Source: Strongyloides papillosus
Taxonomy: Eukaryota; Nematoda; Chromadorea; Rhabditida; Strongyloididae
DNA length: 64,000 nucleotides
Assembly (NCBI GenBank): GCA_005656395.1
Contig: SRSI01000027.1
Span: forward strand, 434,001-498,000
Direction: 5' to 3'
Under the pieces are notes generated by a model. It searched no databases. It was not told where the DNA came from and worked only from the letters and a program-made list of their open reading frames with translations. The position numbers and the translations under genes are program-made. Shown here one piece after another: positions 26,137 to 38,442 of the stretch. Every line of letters starts with the position of its first letter. Within the stretch, counting starts at the first letter, position 1.

Positions 26137-27105
26137 AACGACAACTTATTTAATATTTTCTATTGATTTATCAATCTTTTTTTAACAATTTTCAACATCA
26201 TTGTATGACACCCATTAATTTTTTGACAACCAAACAATTTAAGTAATTACTTTTGTTATAAAAAACCTATTATATAATTTTACGAGTATATATTTTTGTC
26301 ATTTCGCATAGTTTAAAAATACATTCAAAATTTAAAACTGTCGTTTTGACAGACATTGTGCAATCATAGGTACTATAGAAACTTTTCGTCATTTCGACTA
26401 CCAATTAAGTTATTTTTAATTGTGCCCACATAATAAACATAAAATATATATAAATTTTTTAAGAAATGCAGTACATTTTTTGTAAAATGTATGATTTTTT
26501 TAAAAAAATTTACACACGGTCAAAACGATAAACATACCTTCTTTTATAAATTGTCATATATTTTTATATAAAGTGTATAGACATTTCTTAAAGAAAGTAC
26601 TAATCGTTTCTAAAAATTTTATAGCACTTTTATTAAGAATGTACATACAGTCGAAACGACATACATACTTTTTTTATTGTTTACTATACATATTTATAGA
26701 AAATGTATACATTTCTAAACGACATTTACTATACGTTTTTTAAATTGTAAGGTTGTTTTTAAATATGAGATCATGTATTACCAATGCAAAATACATATTT
26801 TTTTTGTGAATTGATATATAATTTTGATAAAAACGTATATTGATTTTTTTAAAACTACTAGTAATAAAGTGAACCCTGTGATTTTTGAGAACGACATAAA
26901 AAAGATTCAAAGTAGAAGAAAATTATTATAAATATAAGCTTAACTACTATAAAAATTTTGAAAAAGATAAAATTAATTAATTATGATTGTTATAGACGAT
27001 AATTATACATCAAAAGTAGTAAAGTATGATTATTATTGTTTTAGACTTGTAAAATCTTCTGAAACATTTCTTTTGTAATTTGCATACTGTAATCTATACC
27101 AAAAA
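26137..27105. other. AT-rich stretch with loose repeats
   Basis: No gene. A motif of the form ACA(G/C)(G/A)GTC(G/A)AAACGA(C/T)A, followed by ATACxTT and a poly-T run, recurs near 26512 and 26650, suggesting a degenerate repeat of about 135 bp. Confidence 0.4.
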
Positions 27106-27109
27106 GAAA

Positions 27110-28113
27110 TAAGGAAAAAAATTTTGTCTTTAACATAACTCTCTTCAAATTTAACCGATTTTTACGAGTATGTAGCCAAAAGATGTGTTTTTTTTAACTT
27201 AAGGGGAAAAATGGGTCTTGAATGTTTTGAGCTATAATTGGCCAAGTTATCTTAAAAAAAAACACTCTTTTTTAGGACCTTTTTTTACATAGTTTTGTTA
27301 CATGACTAACTCTTCTCAAAGTTAACGAACTAAATTGCTTTATATCTCATTTGAAAGGTAAAATTCTAGAATAGTTCGCAAGCTTAGTAATATTAATTTT
27401 GATTTATAATTAGCCGAGTTATAGCCCAAAGAGTGGTGACTATTTCGAAAAAACATCTTAAAAGTTTAATAGTCATAACTCAGTCATAACTTGACGAAAA
27501 CAAACAAAATAGTATTTATTATATAGATCTATGTCTAACATAAAGAATAAGGGTCTATCGAATTTTTTATCTGTTAAATTATATTACACCAAATATAAAT
27601 ATAATTTATTTTATCCTTCAATAACCAAGGCCTAAAAAATATACAATAGACCAATCCAATATAAAACTTACCTTGGTATTGGTTAGTAATTTACTGACCA
27701 TTCAGTAAAAAAACATACTCTTTTATACCAAGGTATCATCAAAATAAAACTAACACGTCATACATGTTTTTAAACATGACATTATCTCAACTACGAAAGA
27801 AGTTATATTAATTTAAATGTCAATTTTTTTTCTTTTTTTTTTTTGTAAAAATCAACTTTCTTCCAGACATAACTCTCTCCAAACTTGATCAATTTTTATG
27901 GACAAATAGTCATTTGATGTATTTTTTTTAACTTAGTGCGGAAAATGGGTCTTAAATCTTTTGGTCCATAACCAGCCAAGTTATATTTATAAAATACTAT
28001 TTATTTGGACAAATTTTTGCATAGTTTTGTTTTTCAAATAACTTTTGTAGAAGTGAACTAATTTTTTTGGTTTTTAAGTCATTTGAAATGTAAAAGTCAG
28101 GAATAAAGGGGAA
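27110..28113. repeat. Rep-A array, left part
   Basis: Two successive units, each starting GTAAAAATCAA or a variant, then CATAACTCTCTTCAAACTTGA and GTCATTTGATGTA, with AACTTAGGGGGGAAAATGGGTC further on. A second sub-unit (AACTCTTCTCAAAGTTAA ... CATTTGAAAGGTA) shows that each unit is internally duplicated with a period of ~165–200 bp. A non-related IR segment (ACCTTGGTATTGG/ATACCAAGGT) lies at 27600–27780. The second unit is cut at 28113 by the hAT insertion and resumes at 49332. Confidence 0.7.
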
Positions 28114-28155
28114 TAGGGCTTTGATAAACCACTAAAAAAGTGGTTTAAACCAAAC

Positions 28156-30086
28156 CTAAACCAGGTTTATAAGAAGATGCCTGAACCATAAATCAATATA
28201 AACCAAACCATAAAAAAGCAGATTTATCTTTTGAAACTCAATATTACAACAAACGATAAGATCATTAATTAAATTATCAATATTTAAACTTTTCCTTTGT
28301 TTTGTAAATATGTAAGAGTACTTACTTATTATTCTTTCACACCCGACATTGTACCAGAAAACATTGCGCATTTTATTCCTAATTTTGAGAGATTTTTAAA
28401 CCTGTTACAATGTTAAATCCAAAGCTTTAAAATACTTTGATTACCCCCATCATATTCATCATGAATAAAGTCCAAGTATTTATCAATTTCATCAAATTTG
28501 GAACATCTACTTGGTCTTTTTATAAGGTTGAAATCATCCTCAGAACATTTTTTATTATTTTGACCATTATTGTTATTTTGGTCATTGTTGCTATCTTGAC
28601 TACAGATAATCTCCTCCAAGTAATTTTTTAGTAAATTTTCAATATTTTTCCACTCAGTATTTGAAAAAAATTTTTGTGCGCAGCGTTAGAACTTAATAAT
28701 GTTGCTACATGAATAAGATCATTTTGATAGTACTTAATTTTACTCTCTACTTCAGCAATAACATAATTTTTAAATTGAGTAAATTTCTCTTTTAGTAAAT
28801 TTTGCTGAATTAATGTTGATTTTTCTTCTCCAAATTCATTTTTCTCCATAAAATTTTCTTCATCAGTATCAGATGTACCATCAATAAATGAAGACGATAC
28901 TAAATAAGATTCACCAATTCCTGATTGTTGTAGTTCCATTAATGATTTTTTTATACCAAAAAGATTTGGCAATATATGACAGATTGAGAAATCTGTTTTC
29001 CCAGCAAAATCAAATGCTTTCTCAAAGACATAACCCAAGCTTTCAATATTTTTTAAAGTAATAGTTTCTTTTAAAGTGAAGTCCATGTTTACATTACATT
29101 TTAATCCTGATCCATATTCAGCTTCAAAGTTTTCCAAAATCGACTTAAATTCGTTGATTGAATGTATTACTTTAAAAATTGCGTTGAATCTTGTATTTGA
29201 CATTGTTTGAAGTCTTTTTTTCGTGTCTTTATAAATAACTGCAGTATACTTTTTTGATCTTTTAAAAAAATTTGAAATAATAATAACTTTATTTATTAAA
29301 TTCTTTATATTAGGAGGAGCATTTTTGAAAGATTTTTTAAGAATTAAATTTAACACGTGAGAATAACAATGATTTTTTTAAAACCATCTACACCTTCCGT
29401 TATGTTTAATAATGCTCCATCAACAGTTACACCATATAGTTTACCAATTTCAGGAATTTGTTCAAAAATTTCAGATCCAATAAGAGGGACCACTTTTTTT
29501 TGAGTGACAGTATCTTCAGATTTTTCGGTTGAAACAAAATTTTTTACTTACACATCGTATAGATTAATGCATACTTCATCACCATAAACATAATGTACTA
29601 CAATTGGATACACATTACCATCTACTCCATCTGTTGAAAGACAAAAGCTAGGAGATTGTTTTAACTTCTCCTTAAGATCACTTTGAAGTTTATTTGATAA
29701 TTTGTTTATTTACAATCGTAATGTATCTTTTGAAATAGTTTGATAAGGTGTGAATTCCATAACTTCCTTAAATTCTTTTGATTCAATTTGCATTGCTCCT
29801 ATTGGGTTTTTACAGAAAAAATCAATTACAGATCTCAACAGCTTCTCAGTTGATTGAAGTTTTAATTTATCTTTTTTTTGAAGTAAATTTTTTTATCTTT
29901 GGTTGTTCATCATTCGAAAATTTTACTTCCTTGACTACAACATTATGTACCTTCTTTAGGTGCGGCTTTAATTTTGTAGTTGCAGCTGCACTATAATGAG
30001 TTGGCTTTTTTCCCTCCTTTTCACATAACAAGCACTGATAAGCCAACTTCTCATCAATGAAAACCTTTTTAAAATATTCCCGGTTA
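28156..30086 (-). pseudogene. hAT transposase, BED-finger type, decayed
   Basis: Read on the minus strand. A BED-type zinc finger comes first (YQCLLCEKEGKK ... LKPHLKKVHN), then, through several stops, the RNase H-like core: ISKDTLRL, LSTDGVDGN (first catalytic Asp region) and VTVDGALLN. Next comes the helical insertion (VLNLILKKSF; SNTRFNAIFKVIHS, corresponding to the usual TRWNS block). The C-terminal dimerisation segment is near 28350–28260 (VGCERIISKYSYIFTKQR, the S-x-x-x-ER-x-FS block of hAT). At least four stops or frame changes make it inactive. The 5' end is interrupted by another insertion at 30087–31575; a candidate start codon lies beyond it near 31605. Confidence 0.8.
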
Positions 30087-31575
30087 GTAGCCGTACGCAA
30101 TATACAACTTGTATACAGGTAATATACAGATTTGTTACAATCAGTACCTGTACGGCGTACAGAAAGCTAATAAGCTGTACACTAGCAGTATGTAAGGTGT
30201 ACCTTACCTGTACGTTAACTGTATACAGCTAAGAAAAAACACATGTAAAAATCGCAAACATCATATTTTTTTATACAAAATACACATATAAACATAGAAA
30301 AATTTTATTACAAATTAAAAATACATTAAAAATTAAACAAAATTAATTTTATGGTAGTAAAAACTCAAAGTTGTTAGATTACTGCTTCCATATTTAAAAA
30401 ATAAAGAATGTATTATACTAAAAGAACAAACTGAACTTACAATTTGCTTTTCTTTTGACGGTATTTTTGTACTGTGAACTGATCGGACCTAAAAGCAAAA
30501 TATTTAAATAATGAAGAAAATAATGCAACTTATCTTTTAAATGTCCAGCCAACTTTCAAGAAGATCCATATGATATCTGTAAATATAAGAGTATCAATAT
30601 TAAAATAGAAAATACCTACACAGTAGTTTCTTTAAACCTTTTCTTCCTGTTCTGATGAAGAAATTTTTATCTAAAAGCAAACTAATAAAAAGATGAAATA
30701 AATGATCCAAACTTATTTGCTAACAACTGCAGTCAAGCTCCGAGGTAGTGGAGAAAATAATATTTATAAAAATAACATTAATAAATGAGTAATAAATGTT
30801 AAATAAAAAAATTACCGATATACAGGTATAAAAATACATGCGACAAAGTGTGCACATTTCGGTAAAATGCTAGTTTAAAAGTGTGCTTTATCCAACACTA
30901 TAATACAATAACAAAACTAAAATACTTCTTGATAGACAGGTGTGTCTTGACCTTTCCCGCTTTATGTATGTCTAAAGGTATTACGTATAGGTTGAAAGAT
31001 CAAAGGTGATAATTACACTTCAAAATATAATTTTTATTGCAGCAAAAGAATAATGAATAGCAAATAAGATAAATGCTTTGAACAGTTAAAAAATTGGTTA
31101 CTGTTAGTAGATTATTATTTAAAAAATTCAATAATCTAAATCTGACAGTAGTATAAAAAATCTGTAAATGTTGTTGGTGATTTGTGTTTTTTTAAAATAT
31201 TTTATATCATTGATAACTCCTATAAAAATTTTATTTAGGTTATAAATGTCAATACCATAATAGTTATTAAGAGTAAAAATTGTATCTATTTTAAGACATT
31301 TATTTTATTCAATCAAATTCACAAGCAAATGATGTTTCTTGAACACTTCATTCCTTTATACATAGCTAAAATATGTTTTTATAACAAAATTTATATGATT
31401 TACTTGGTTTTTTCTTATCTGTACCTTAGCCGTATGAATTCTGTATACAGCATACAGCATATACAGAATATACAGAAACTTATGCAAGTAAATGTATTTC
31501 CAAAGTCGCTGTATCTTCTCTGTACGGCCAAGATACAGCTAACGTACACCTAATTCCTGTACCTTAGCTGTGACG
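30087..31575. mobile_element. Insertion in the 5' part of the hAT transposase, TTA duplication
   Basis: TTA occurs on both sides (30084–30086 and 31576–31578), and removing the segment joins CCCGGTT to CCGGGAA in the transposase coding region. Both end regions (30090–30235 and 31425–31575) are dense in GTAC-containing short repeats (GTACGG, TGTACCTTA, GTATACAG), in largely inverted order. There is no gene inside. A 3-bp TTA duplication suggests a PIF/Harbinger-type non-autonomous element, but precise terminal repeats are not clear. Confidence 0.4.
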
Positions 31576-31603
31576 TTAAACCGGGTTTGTCATACTTTGA
31601 CAT

Positions 31604-32015
31604 TTTTACAGATCACTAAAAGATTAGACAAAAAAATATTTCATAATAGGGGAAAATTTACCTTTAGTAGATTTAGTAAATTTCTTATTGTTAAATGCAA
31701 GGAAAGATTACAGTTAATGTCATAAAAAAAAATTATTTTAAATGATTTTATACCACGTTAACACTTTACCAAACCAAATTTTAGAAAAAATGCTTTAAGA
31801 GATTGGCCATAAAAATTTTTGGGTGCACGTATATTCATCAAGAATTTATATAGAAAATTTCCTACACACAAAAACGATTTCTGACATTTTGGTATGTACA
31901 CTGCAAAAATAACGTTTTTGCAATGTATTTTTTAAAACGTCTCTCCAAATGAAAATTTACAATAATTACCGAAATTTTTAATCATAAGAGAGCATGGTTA
32001 ATAAGTAAATTTATT
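31604..32015. other. Non-coding stretch
   Basis: No gene recognised; probably original hAT interior upstream of the transposase plus flanking DNA of the next segment. Confidence 0.4.
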
Positions 32016-32139
32016 GAATAATAAGTATAAAGTAACAATAATTAACATTATTAATAATATGATAAAAATAAACTAGTTTTCAAATAAAAAAAATGTATTT
32101 TTCAAAAAGAAATTTGATATATTATTGTATTTTTTTCTA

Positions 32140-32760
32140 ATGAATAGTAACTGTTTCAACTTGTCATCAATATCATCTGTGGTAGATTCAGATGTTGCTC
32201 CCAAGTTTTGCCAAAAAACAACAATTTACATACTTAAAATGTTAAATAAACTTTGCAACACGAGAAAATTGGTTCCTTCTTTTCTTTTACTTGATGAAGT
32301 ATGTTCGTCACTAAAATTTGGAGAAAATATTGATGAAAAGGAACTTATAAATATTCTTCAAAACATAGTTTGGATTACTAAAATAAAAATAGAAGAAAAT
32401 GATGTTTCTGCTTTGAAGTTAATCGCATCAAAGTTGCTTAAAGTAAATAAACATTCTGTTGGAGAATCTTTTAATGATGAAAAGTACAATATCTTCTCCA
32501 TAAAGAATAAAAATTTTATTGGTGAACCTGATGGTGATTATATAACAACAAAGACTCCTGCAAGTACATCAACTCCAATTAAAAATAGTATTAGCTTAAG
32601 CTCCAATAAGCCTTCTAGTACTATTTCATCTAATCCAATTAATTCTAATTTACAATGTTCTACTACTATGCTTCCTTTAACTAACTCGAACAATTTTGAT
32701 AAAAGTAAATTAAAAGATTATAGTGCTTACAAAAAATTTTTTAACGATAATGAATATTAA
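32140..32760 (+). pseudogene. Chimeric truncated copy of two element genes
   Basis: The first ~190 codons are almost identical to the N-terminal half of the gene at 36866–37948 (a few substitutions, e.g. Lys for Arg near IKN-NFIG). At NNFDKSK the sequence switches abruptly to the last ~18 codons of the gene at 43251–44511 (KLKDYSAYKKFFNDNEY), followed by that gene's 3' flank. The first ATG is at 32140; the five codons before it start only from TTG. The fused frame is open, so a 206-residue protein is possible, but the junction coincides with segment boundaries seen elsewhere in this region, so I treat it as a rearrangement product. Confidence 0.65.
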
Positions 32761-33558
32761 ATATTTATAGATTTTTCACAAAAAACTAAAATTGTTTTAT
32801 TTGATTTTTTTTCTTCAATAATGTGTTAGAAATAATTTCTACAATAATGTAACTTACTGGCACATGCTCTGTAATTTTGTTTTTTGCAATTTCCTTTAGA
32901 ATCTAACATAACATTAAATATTTTATAATAACAACAATTATCAGCCATTGGTAAACTCACAGAAACAGTGCGTTCGGTTTATCTTTAAAAAGTTGACCTA
33001 CCACAAATATTTGTAGCAAAATTACCATTTTTAGTGTTTCATTATTATATTTAATAGAAGGAGAGATGGAAGAAAAGCTTATAATGAAAAATATGGCTAG
33101 CGATATTTCGATTTATTTTTATATCAAAAGTAAAATTTTATATAATAAGAATAATAAAAGTTTTATTGGTGCCAATTTTTCCAGTAATGAACAAAATAAC
33201 TAGACAATAAAATAGGACAATAATAGTTATTAGTGACAGTTCTACAATAGACAATTATAAACAACACAAATATAAAATTGTAAAAAGATCTTTCACTTAA
33301 AATTTTAGAGTCTTATATAATATAAAGTCATCAAATTTATACCTTAATAAAGAAGAATCTAGATATTTACAGATCTTCTACTCAACACACGGAGACAACC
33401 TCATCATTTTTTCCCTATTCAATTATTTTTTTCTCTAAAAAATTAAATTTTTAATATAATTAATTTAAAATTTTTCTGTTAATATTATATTTTTATTATT
33501 ACATTTAATAGTTTAACATAAATTAATTAAACGATCTATATAAATAATATTAATTCAC
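32761..33558. other. Duplicate of an exon-2 fragment, then AT-rich DNA
   Basis: From about 32761 to 32985 the sequence is a diverged complement of the region 43030–43250, i.e. the 3' end of exon 2 of the NPLGS-type gene and the spacer beyond it. The remainder to 33558 is AT-rich with no gene seen. Confidence 0.6.
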
Positions 33559-36452
33559 TTATAACAACTTTCCACAATTTTCTTCATTATCAGATATATC
33601 AGATTCTCTAGAGCTATTTCGAAAAATATTTTCATTTTCATTTAATGCTTCGTTTTCTTGCATGATAATAGATGAAACATTATTTAACTGCAATGATGTC
33701 TCCAAACTTTCAAAAATTATATCTTCTTCAACTAAAGGAATAAAATTATACGACCAATTTAATGGTTTTTCAGATATTTTTGGAGACCAGAACTTATCTT
33801 CCTCATTTTGTATAATTAATCTTTGTGCAATTGTTTTACTTGGATTTATTCTCGACTTAGTTGAAGTTAAAATTTTTTTGATTCGTTGATGACTAGCTAT
33901 AAAAAAATTTTCTTTTAAATGTATCAGTAAAAGTAAGTTTTTAGGGTGTTACAAAAATATGCATACACCTTTTTAAACATTCATAGCTTTTTTACTACAA
34001 GGTATTTTTTAAAAAGCTATCTGATAGATAATCGTATAAACTATAATCATATCATATTTTTAATATTATTCTTAATATAAACAATTTGATAAAAAAATAT
34101 AAGATGAACTTACAAATTATAAAAATAATTTATAATTATGTATGTTTTCATATAGTTTTTGGAACACAACATTTTTAAAACTACAGCATAGTTTGCGAAT
34201 GTGTTTCTTAAGATGGATCTCACAAAGTGTTACAATATAAAATTTTTTTATCAAATGACTAAAATTATAAAAGTACTCAATAGAAAAAAATTATAAATAC
34301 TTAAAAAGTGTCTGCATGCTTTTGATGAGTCATATATTAATTACATTCTTTAAAAAAACCTTAACTTTATTTAACTTACATTCAAAACGTATAGATGAAA
34401 AGAAAACTGGCAATACATTAAAATGAGAAATGCAATGCCCATAATGCAGCAAATTATGAATTTTACTACTTATTTGAAAATCATCTAAAATATTAATAAT
34501 AATAATAAAAGTTAAGATTTAGACTTTCTAACTGTCAAAGTGCTAAAGTTAATAAATACATGCGCATATGGAAAAATATAATTTCAATACTTTTTAAAAA
34601 ATTTTTTTAAATGTATTTTATAATAATCTAAATTTTTTTAAAAATCGAAAATATTGCCGCATATTTTTTCCAAACAAAAGTATTACGACTGAAAAAATTT
34701 GCTTTAATTATATTTACAAATTCATGTATGCAGTCTTTGACGGTTAAGAAGTTAAAACTAATTTAAAGTGTAAAAATACCATTGAAAATAACTGGTAAAC
34801 ATTTGAAGATTTCCTCAGCATTTTTGTTAAACATTTCTATAGCAAATGATACATCAATGTTGTAGTCCAATGTTCCATGGGCAAGATTTAATGTAGAATT
34901 AATCAATGTTATCAGTTGTTTGATTCTAGTACTTTTCCAACAATTGGAATCTAGTAAATTCGATTTTTTCAAAAAGTTTAGTACAGCTATACCAAAATGA
35001 AGACATTGGTTTGCCGTCAAAATAAATGTTTTAGGCTTCTGTATAGTACCATTTTCACTTGTCTTCTTTTGTTTTTTTGGAATCCGAAGCTTATCAGAAA
35101 AATAATCTTCTATTAAAATTGTATAAATAGCTCTATAATGATCAGATTCTCGTAACTCTTCTAAAAGACTTTTTCTTATCTCTTCATGAGTAATTTTGCC
35201 TTCCATCAAGATAAAATATTGCTTCAATGCTGCAGAGCAAAACAAATTAAGACAACCTTGTGACAATAAATCATGCGTACCATCCATAACAATGTTTGAA
35301 TATTTAGGTAAAAAATCTATGTTGTGATTTTTAAGATGAGGAGTAATATCAGAAGCTTTTCTAAAATTTTTCCATTCTATTCCTGGAACTGAAAAATAAA
35401 ATAAATATAAAAAATAAAATGAAAAGTTTTAAAAATATTTATATATATTAAATAAATTTTATAATATTTATATATATTAAATAAATTTTATAATATTTAT
35501 ACAGTTTAGGTACCACGACATATTTATAACCAGAAATAAGTTTACAATATGTTTTTAAGAGTGATCTCTTACTTTTTAAATATTTATAAAGTTTTTTTTA
35601 AAAAATTTAAGTTGTTTATCTGATTTTTTTTATCCATCCGTTAGAAATAATATTTACATTAGTGCAACTTACTGGTGCATGCTCTGCAATTTTGTTTCTT
35701 GCAATTGCCTTTAAAATTTAACACAACATTAAATATCTGATGATAACAATAATTATCAGCTATAAGTAAATCAACAGAAACAGTGCGTTCAATGTTGTTG
35801 ACAATTATTTTTGTGTTAATTTTATTTATTATAGCTTTCAAAATTTCTTTAAAACCACTAACTTTAGAATAAATGGATTGCACGGCACATATACTTCTGT
35901 AATTTTTTAGTTCAGATGATACTAATGATTTTATATTAATAAATCTATAAGCTAAATGAGTAAACATTGCTCGTTCGCTAAAATTATTTAATCATTTTTT
36001 ATAAAGTATTAAAATTACCGATATGATCCTAAACTATTTGTACTAGAAAAATCGTCTATGTATAATCCAACTTTTAAGTTGATAATTTCATTGCTTAAAT
36101 TTATTTTTTTTAAATAATTTATCATGTCTTTTTCAATATTAATAATGTAAGCTGATGTATCTACATCGCTCATTTTAGGCCTCTTATAACCAACTTTAGC
36201 TGACATTAACGGTATTCTTTCAATTTTTTTTTTGAAAAAGTGTTTTCGAATTATCATATGATCCAAACATTCTATCAAAACTTTTATTTTTGATTCAATA
36301 AAAATTGTTTCTATAACTTTAATAAATCCATTTCTTTGTTTAATATTAAAATTATTTTGATCTAAATACTGATCAATTAAACTGTCAACAGTTAAGGCTA
36401 ATTCTTTGCTGCGTTGAAAAGTATCAACATAACATAAACAAGTCATATCCAT
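33559..36452 (-). CDS. NPLGS/HDLLEG-family transposase-like protein, five exons
   Basis: The minus-strand exons are 36452–36019, 35977–35673, 35388–34780, 34484–34380 and 33896–33559. All four introns have GT/AG ends and the phases add up exactly to 596 codons plus stop. Matches to a multi-copy metazoan family of 'uncharacterised' proteins: YIDDFSSTNSLGS (residues 131–143; family DDF...NPLGS), ADN (218–220), a CxxC pair (242/245), MDGTHDLLSQG (281–291; family MHDLLEG), KIHNLLHYGH (family KxHHxxHY) and SIRFESSH (around 480–487; family RFE-x-K/x-H). The spread of conserved D, D and E residues would fit a DDE-type nuclease, but this is inference. It has many copies in other animals, so mobile origin is likely. 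A broken second copy lies at 42374. Start codon choice is uncertain; upstream exons may exist. Confidence 0.8.
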
Positions 36453-36762
36453 ATCTTTAGGAATTAGTTTTTATTGCAATAGAACAGACAAACGTGAACT
36501 GATTTATCGTGTAAATGAAGTAGAAATAAAAAAGAATATTTACAAATGTCATTTAATTTATAATCAGTAAAATTTAAATAAGCGATATTTTTAATTATTA
36601 AAAATAATAGTTATATAGTATGCTTATTTAGACAACTTAGAAAATGAGCATAAAAAATGCGAAGTGTACAATTAATTATTCTTTTAATTCTTGTGCTTTT
36701 GCAACATCAAGTTTTATAATTTCTAATTTATCTTTCAAATTTTCATTTAATAATACATGTAA
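35641..36762. repeat. Left arm of 1.12-kb near-identical inverted repeat
   Basis: Complement of 42065–43185 with only scattered substitutions. It covers exons 1–2 of the NPLGS-type gene, its 5' flank and the last ~25 codons of the kinase gene. Sequence identity stops abruptly at both outer edges. Confidence 0.85.
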
Positions 36763-36865
36763 TAATAATTAACATAATATAATAATATGATAAAAATAAT
36801 CAAATTTTCATGTAAAAAATGTATTTTTCAAAAAGAAATTTGATATATTATTGTATTTTTTTCTA

Positions 36866-37948
36866 ATGAATAGTAACTGTTTCAACTTGTCATCAATATC
36901 ATCTGTGGTAGATTCAGATGTTGCTCCCAAGTTTTGCCAAAAAACAACAATTTACATACTTAAAATGTTAAATAAACTTTGCAACACGAGAAAATTGGTT
37001 CCTTCTTTTCTTTTACTTGATGAAGTATGTTCGTCACTAAAATTTGGAGAAAATATTGATGAAAAGGAACTTATAAATATTCTTCAAAACATAGTTTGGA
37101 TTACTAAAATAAAAATTGAAGAAAATGATGTTTCTGCTTTAAAGTTAATTGCATCAAAGTTGCTTAAAGTAAATAAACATTCTGTTGGAGAATCTTTTAA
37201 TGATGAAAAGTACAATATCTTCTCCATAAAGAATAGAAATTTTATTGGTGAATCTGATGGTGATTATATAACAACAAAGACTCCTGCAAGTACATCAACT
37301 CCAATTAAAAATAGTATTAGCTTAAGCTCCAATAAGCCTTCTAGTACTATTTCATCTAATCCAATTGATTCTAATTTACAATGCTCTACTGCTATGCTTC
37401 CTTTAACTAACTCAAACAATTTTGAAAAAAGTCAAGATTCTACAGTTGTTTCTATAGCATCAAACAAAAATTTGAATAAATCTTGCAGATACAATGAAAT
37501 CAATGATTATGATTTGGATAATTTTATGATTCAATTTTCTGGAAAAGCAGTTATACTGAGAGTTATTTTTATAGCAAGTGAAAATAAAGAAGAAAATCTA
37601 AAAAAAATCCAATTTTGTTTTCTTAAAGATGGTGATAAAAAATTGTCACTATCAACAACTAAATTTGCAAGAAATTTGAAAATTGAAACTGTTTTTTCAA
37701 AAACTTTAGATGAATTGACAAGCAAACTGAATTTATCATTTAATGATTTTACTATAATATTAGAAGAAAAAGAATTTATTCCACATTTACATGAAGAGTA
37801 TATACGTCGTTCTAAAGAATGCAATGCTCCTAGAATACTGCTTTTAATTTCATCTTCAGTCACAAAATCAAAAATTTATGAAAAATTTAAAAGTTATTGC
37901 AAAGAACAGGTTAATAAAAATGAAAGTTTATCAATGAATATTTTTTAA
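36866..37948 (+). CDS. Unrecognised 360-residue element protein (Ser/Thr-rich linker)
   Basis: ATG at 36866 is the first in-frame start; a TTG lies five codons upstream. The N-terminal ~110 residues are predicted helical with hydrophobic heptads (IYILKMLNKLCN, KELINILQNIVWI, ALKLIASKLLKV). A low-complexity Ser/Thr/Asn/Pro linker follows (about residues 130–195), then a mixed alpha/beta C-terminal domain (AVILRVIFIAS ... DFTIILEEKEF ... RILLLISSSV). The order of strands and helices is compatible with an RNase H-like fold as in the neighbouring genes, but no catalytic acids are evident, so that is only a suggestion. No family recognised. The 5' half plus ~100 bp upstream is duplicated at 32.02–32.70 kb. 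An upstream TATA-like AT-rich region is present but uninformative. Confidence 0.6.
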   Translation: MNSNCFNLSSISSVVDSDVAPKFCQKTTIYILKMLNKLCNTRKLVPSFLLLDEVCSSLKFGENIDEKELINILQNIVWITKIKIEENDVSALKLIASKLLKVNKHSVGESFNDEKYNIFSIKNRNFIGESDGDYITTKTPASTSTPIKNSISLSSNKPSSTISSNPIDSNLQCSTAMLPLTNSNNFEKSQDSTVVSIASNKNLNKSCRYNEINDYDLDNFMIQFSGKAVILRVIFIASENKEENLKKIQFCFLKDGDKKLSLSTTKFARNLKIETVFSKTLDELTSKLNLSFNDFTIILEEKEFIPHLHEEYIRRSKECNAPRILLLISSSVTKSKIYEKFKSYCKEQVNKNESLSMNIF

Positions 37949-38182
37949 AAAGAAACAATACATCAAATGAATACAGAAACAATTAAAAATTTTATAATTA
38001 AATAATAATAATTAAAATTTATATAATAGAGTAATATTTTTAATGCACTTATTTCCTCTTTTCTGAACTATTATTAATAGTGTCTTAAAGTAAAAATTAA
38101 ATTTAAAAATTGTGATGATAAAAAATTTTAGTGCAATTACACCAGCCGTTTTGATTTTTGAAGTGACTAGTATTTCACTTTA

Positions 38183-38440
38183 ATCTGAATGTATTAGATA
38201 TTTTATGTGCTATTGAAAAAAAAATTAAATATTTTTAATTCTATCTGATAAACAATAAAAATTTATAATCTGTTTAAGAAAAAATACTGCAAAAAAAGCA
38301 TTAATATTTTACGATCTGCGACAAAATGGTAAGATCGTAATTCACATATTCAAAATTGAATAAAATTTATACAATTTTATTTTGGAGACTAACAATTATA
38401 ACATAAGAATTTTTTTTTGTGTAAATTTATCTGAGTGCAA
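38183..38440 (-). repeat. Left copy of ~258-bp inverted repeat (CACTACACT family end)
   Basis: Complement of 44642–44902 with few differences (TTACGATCTGCGACAAAATG, ATTCACATATTCAAAATTGAA blocks). Its inner end, read outward on the minus strand as TTGCACTCAGATAAATTTACAC, lies only two bases before the ATG of the next gene. Probably a truncated copy of the element at 44642–45700. Confidence 0.75.
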
Positions 38441-38442
38441 TA

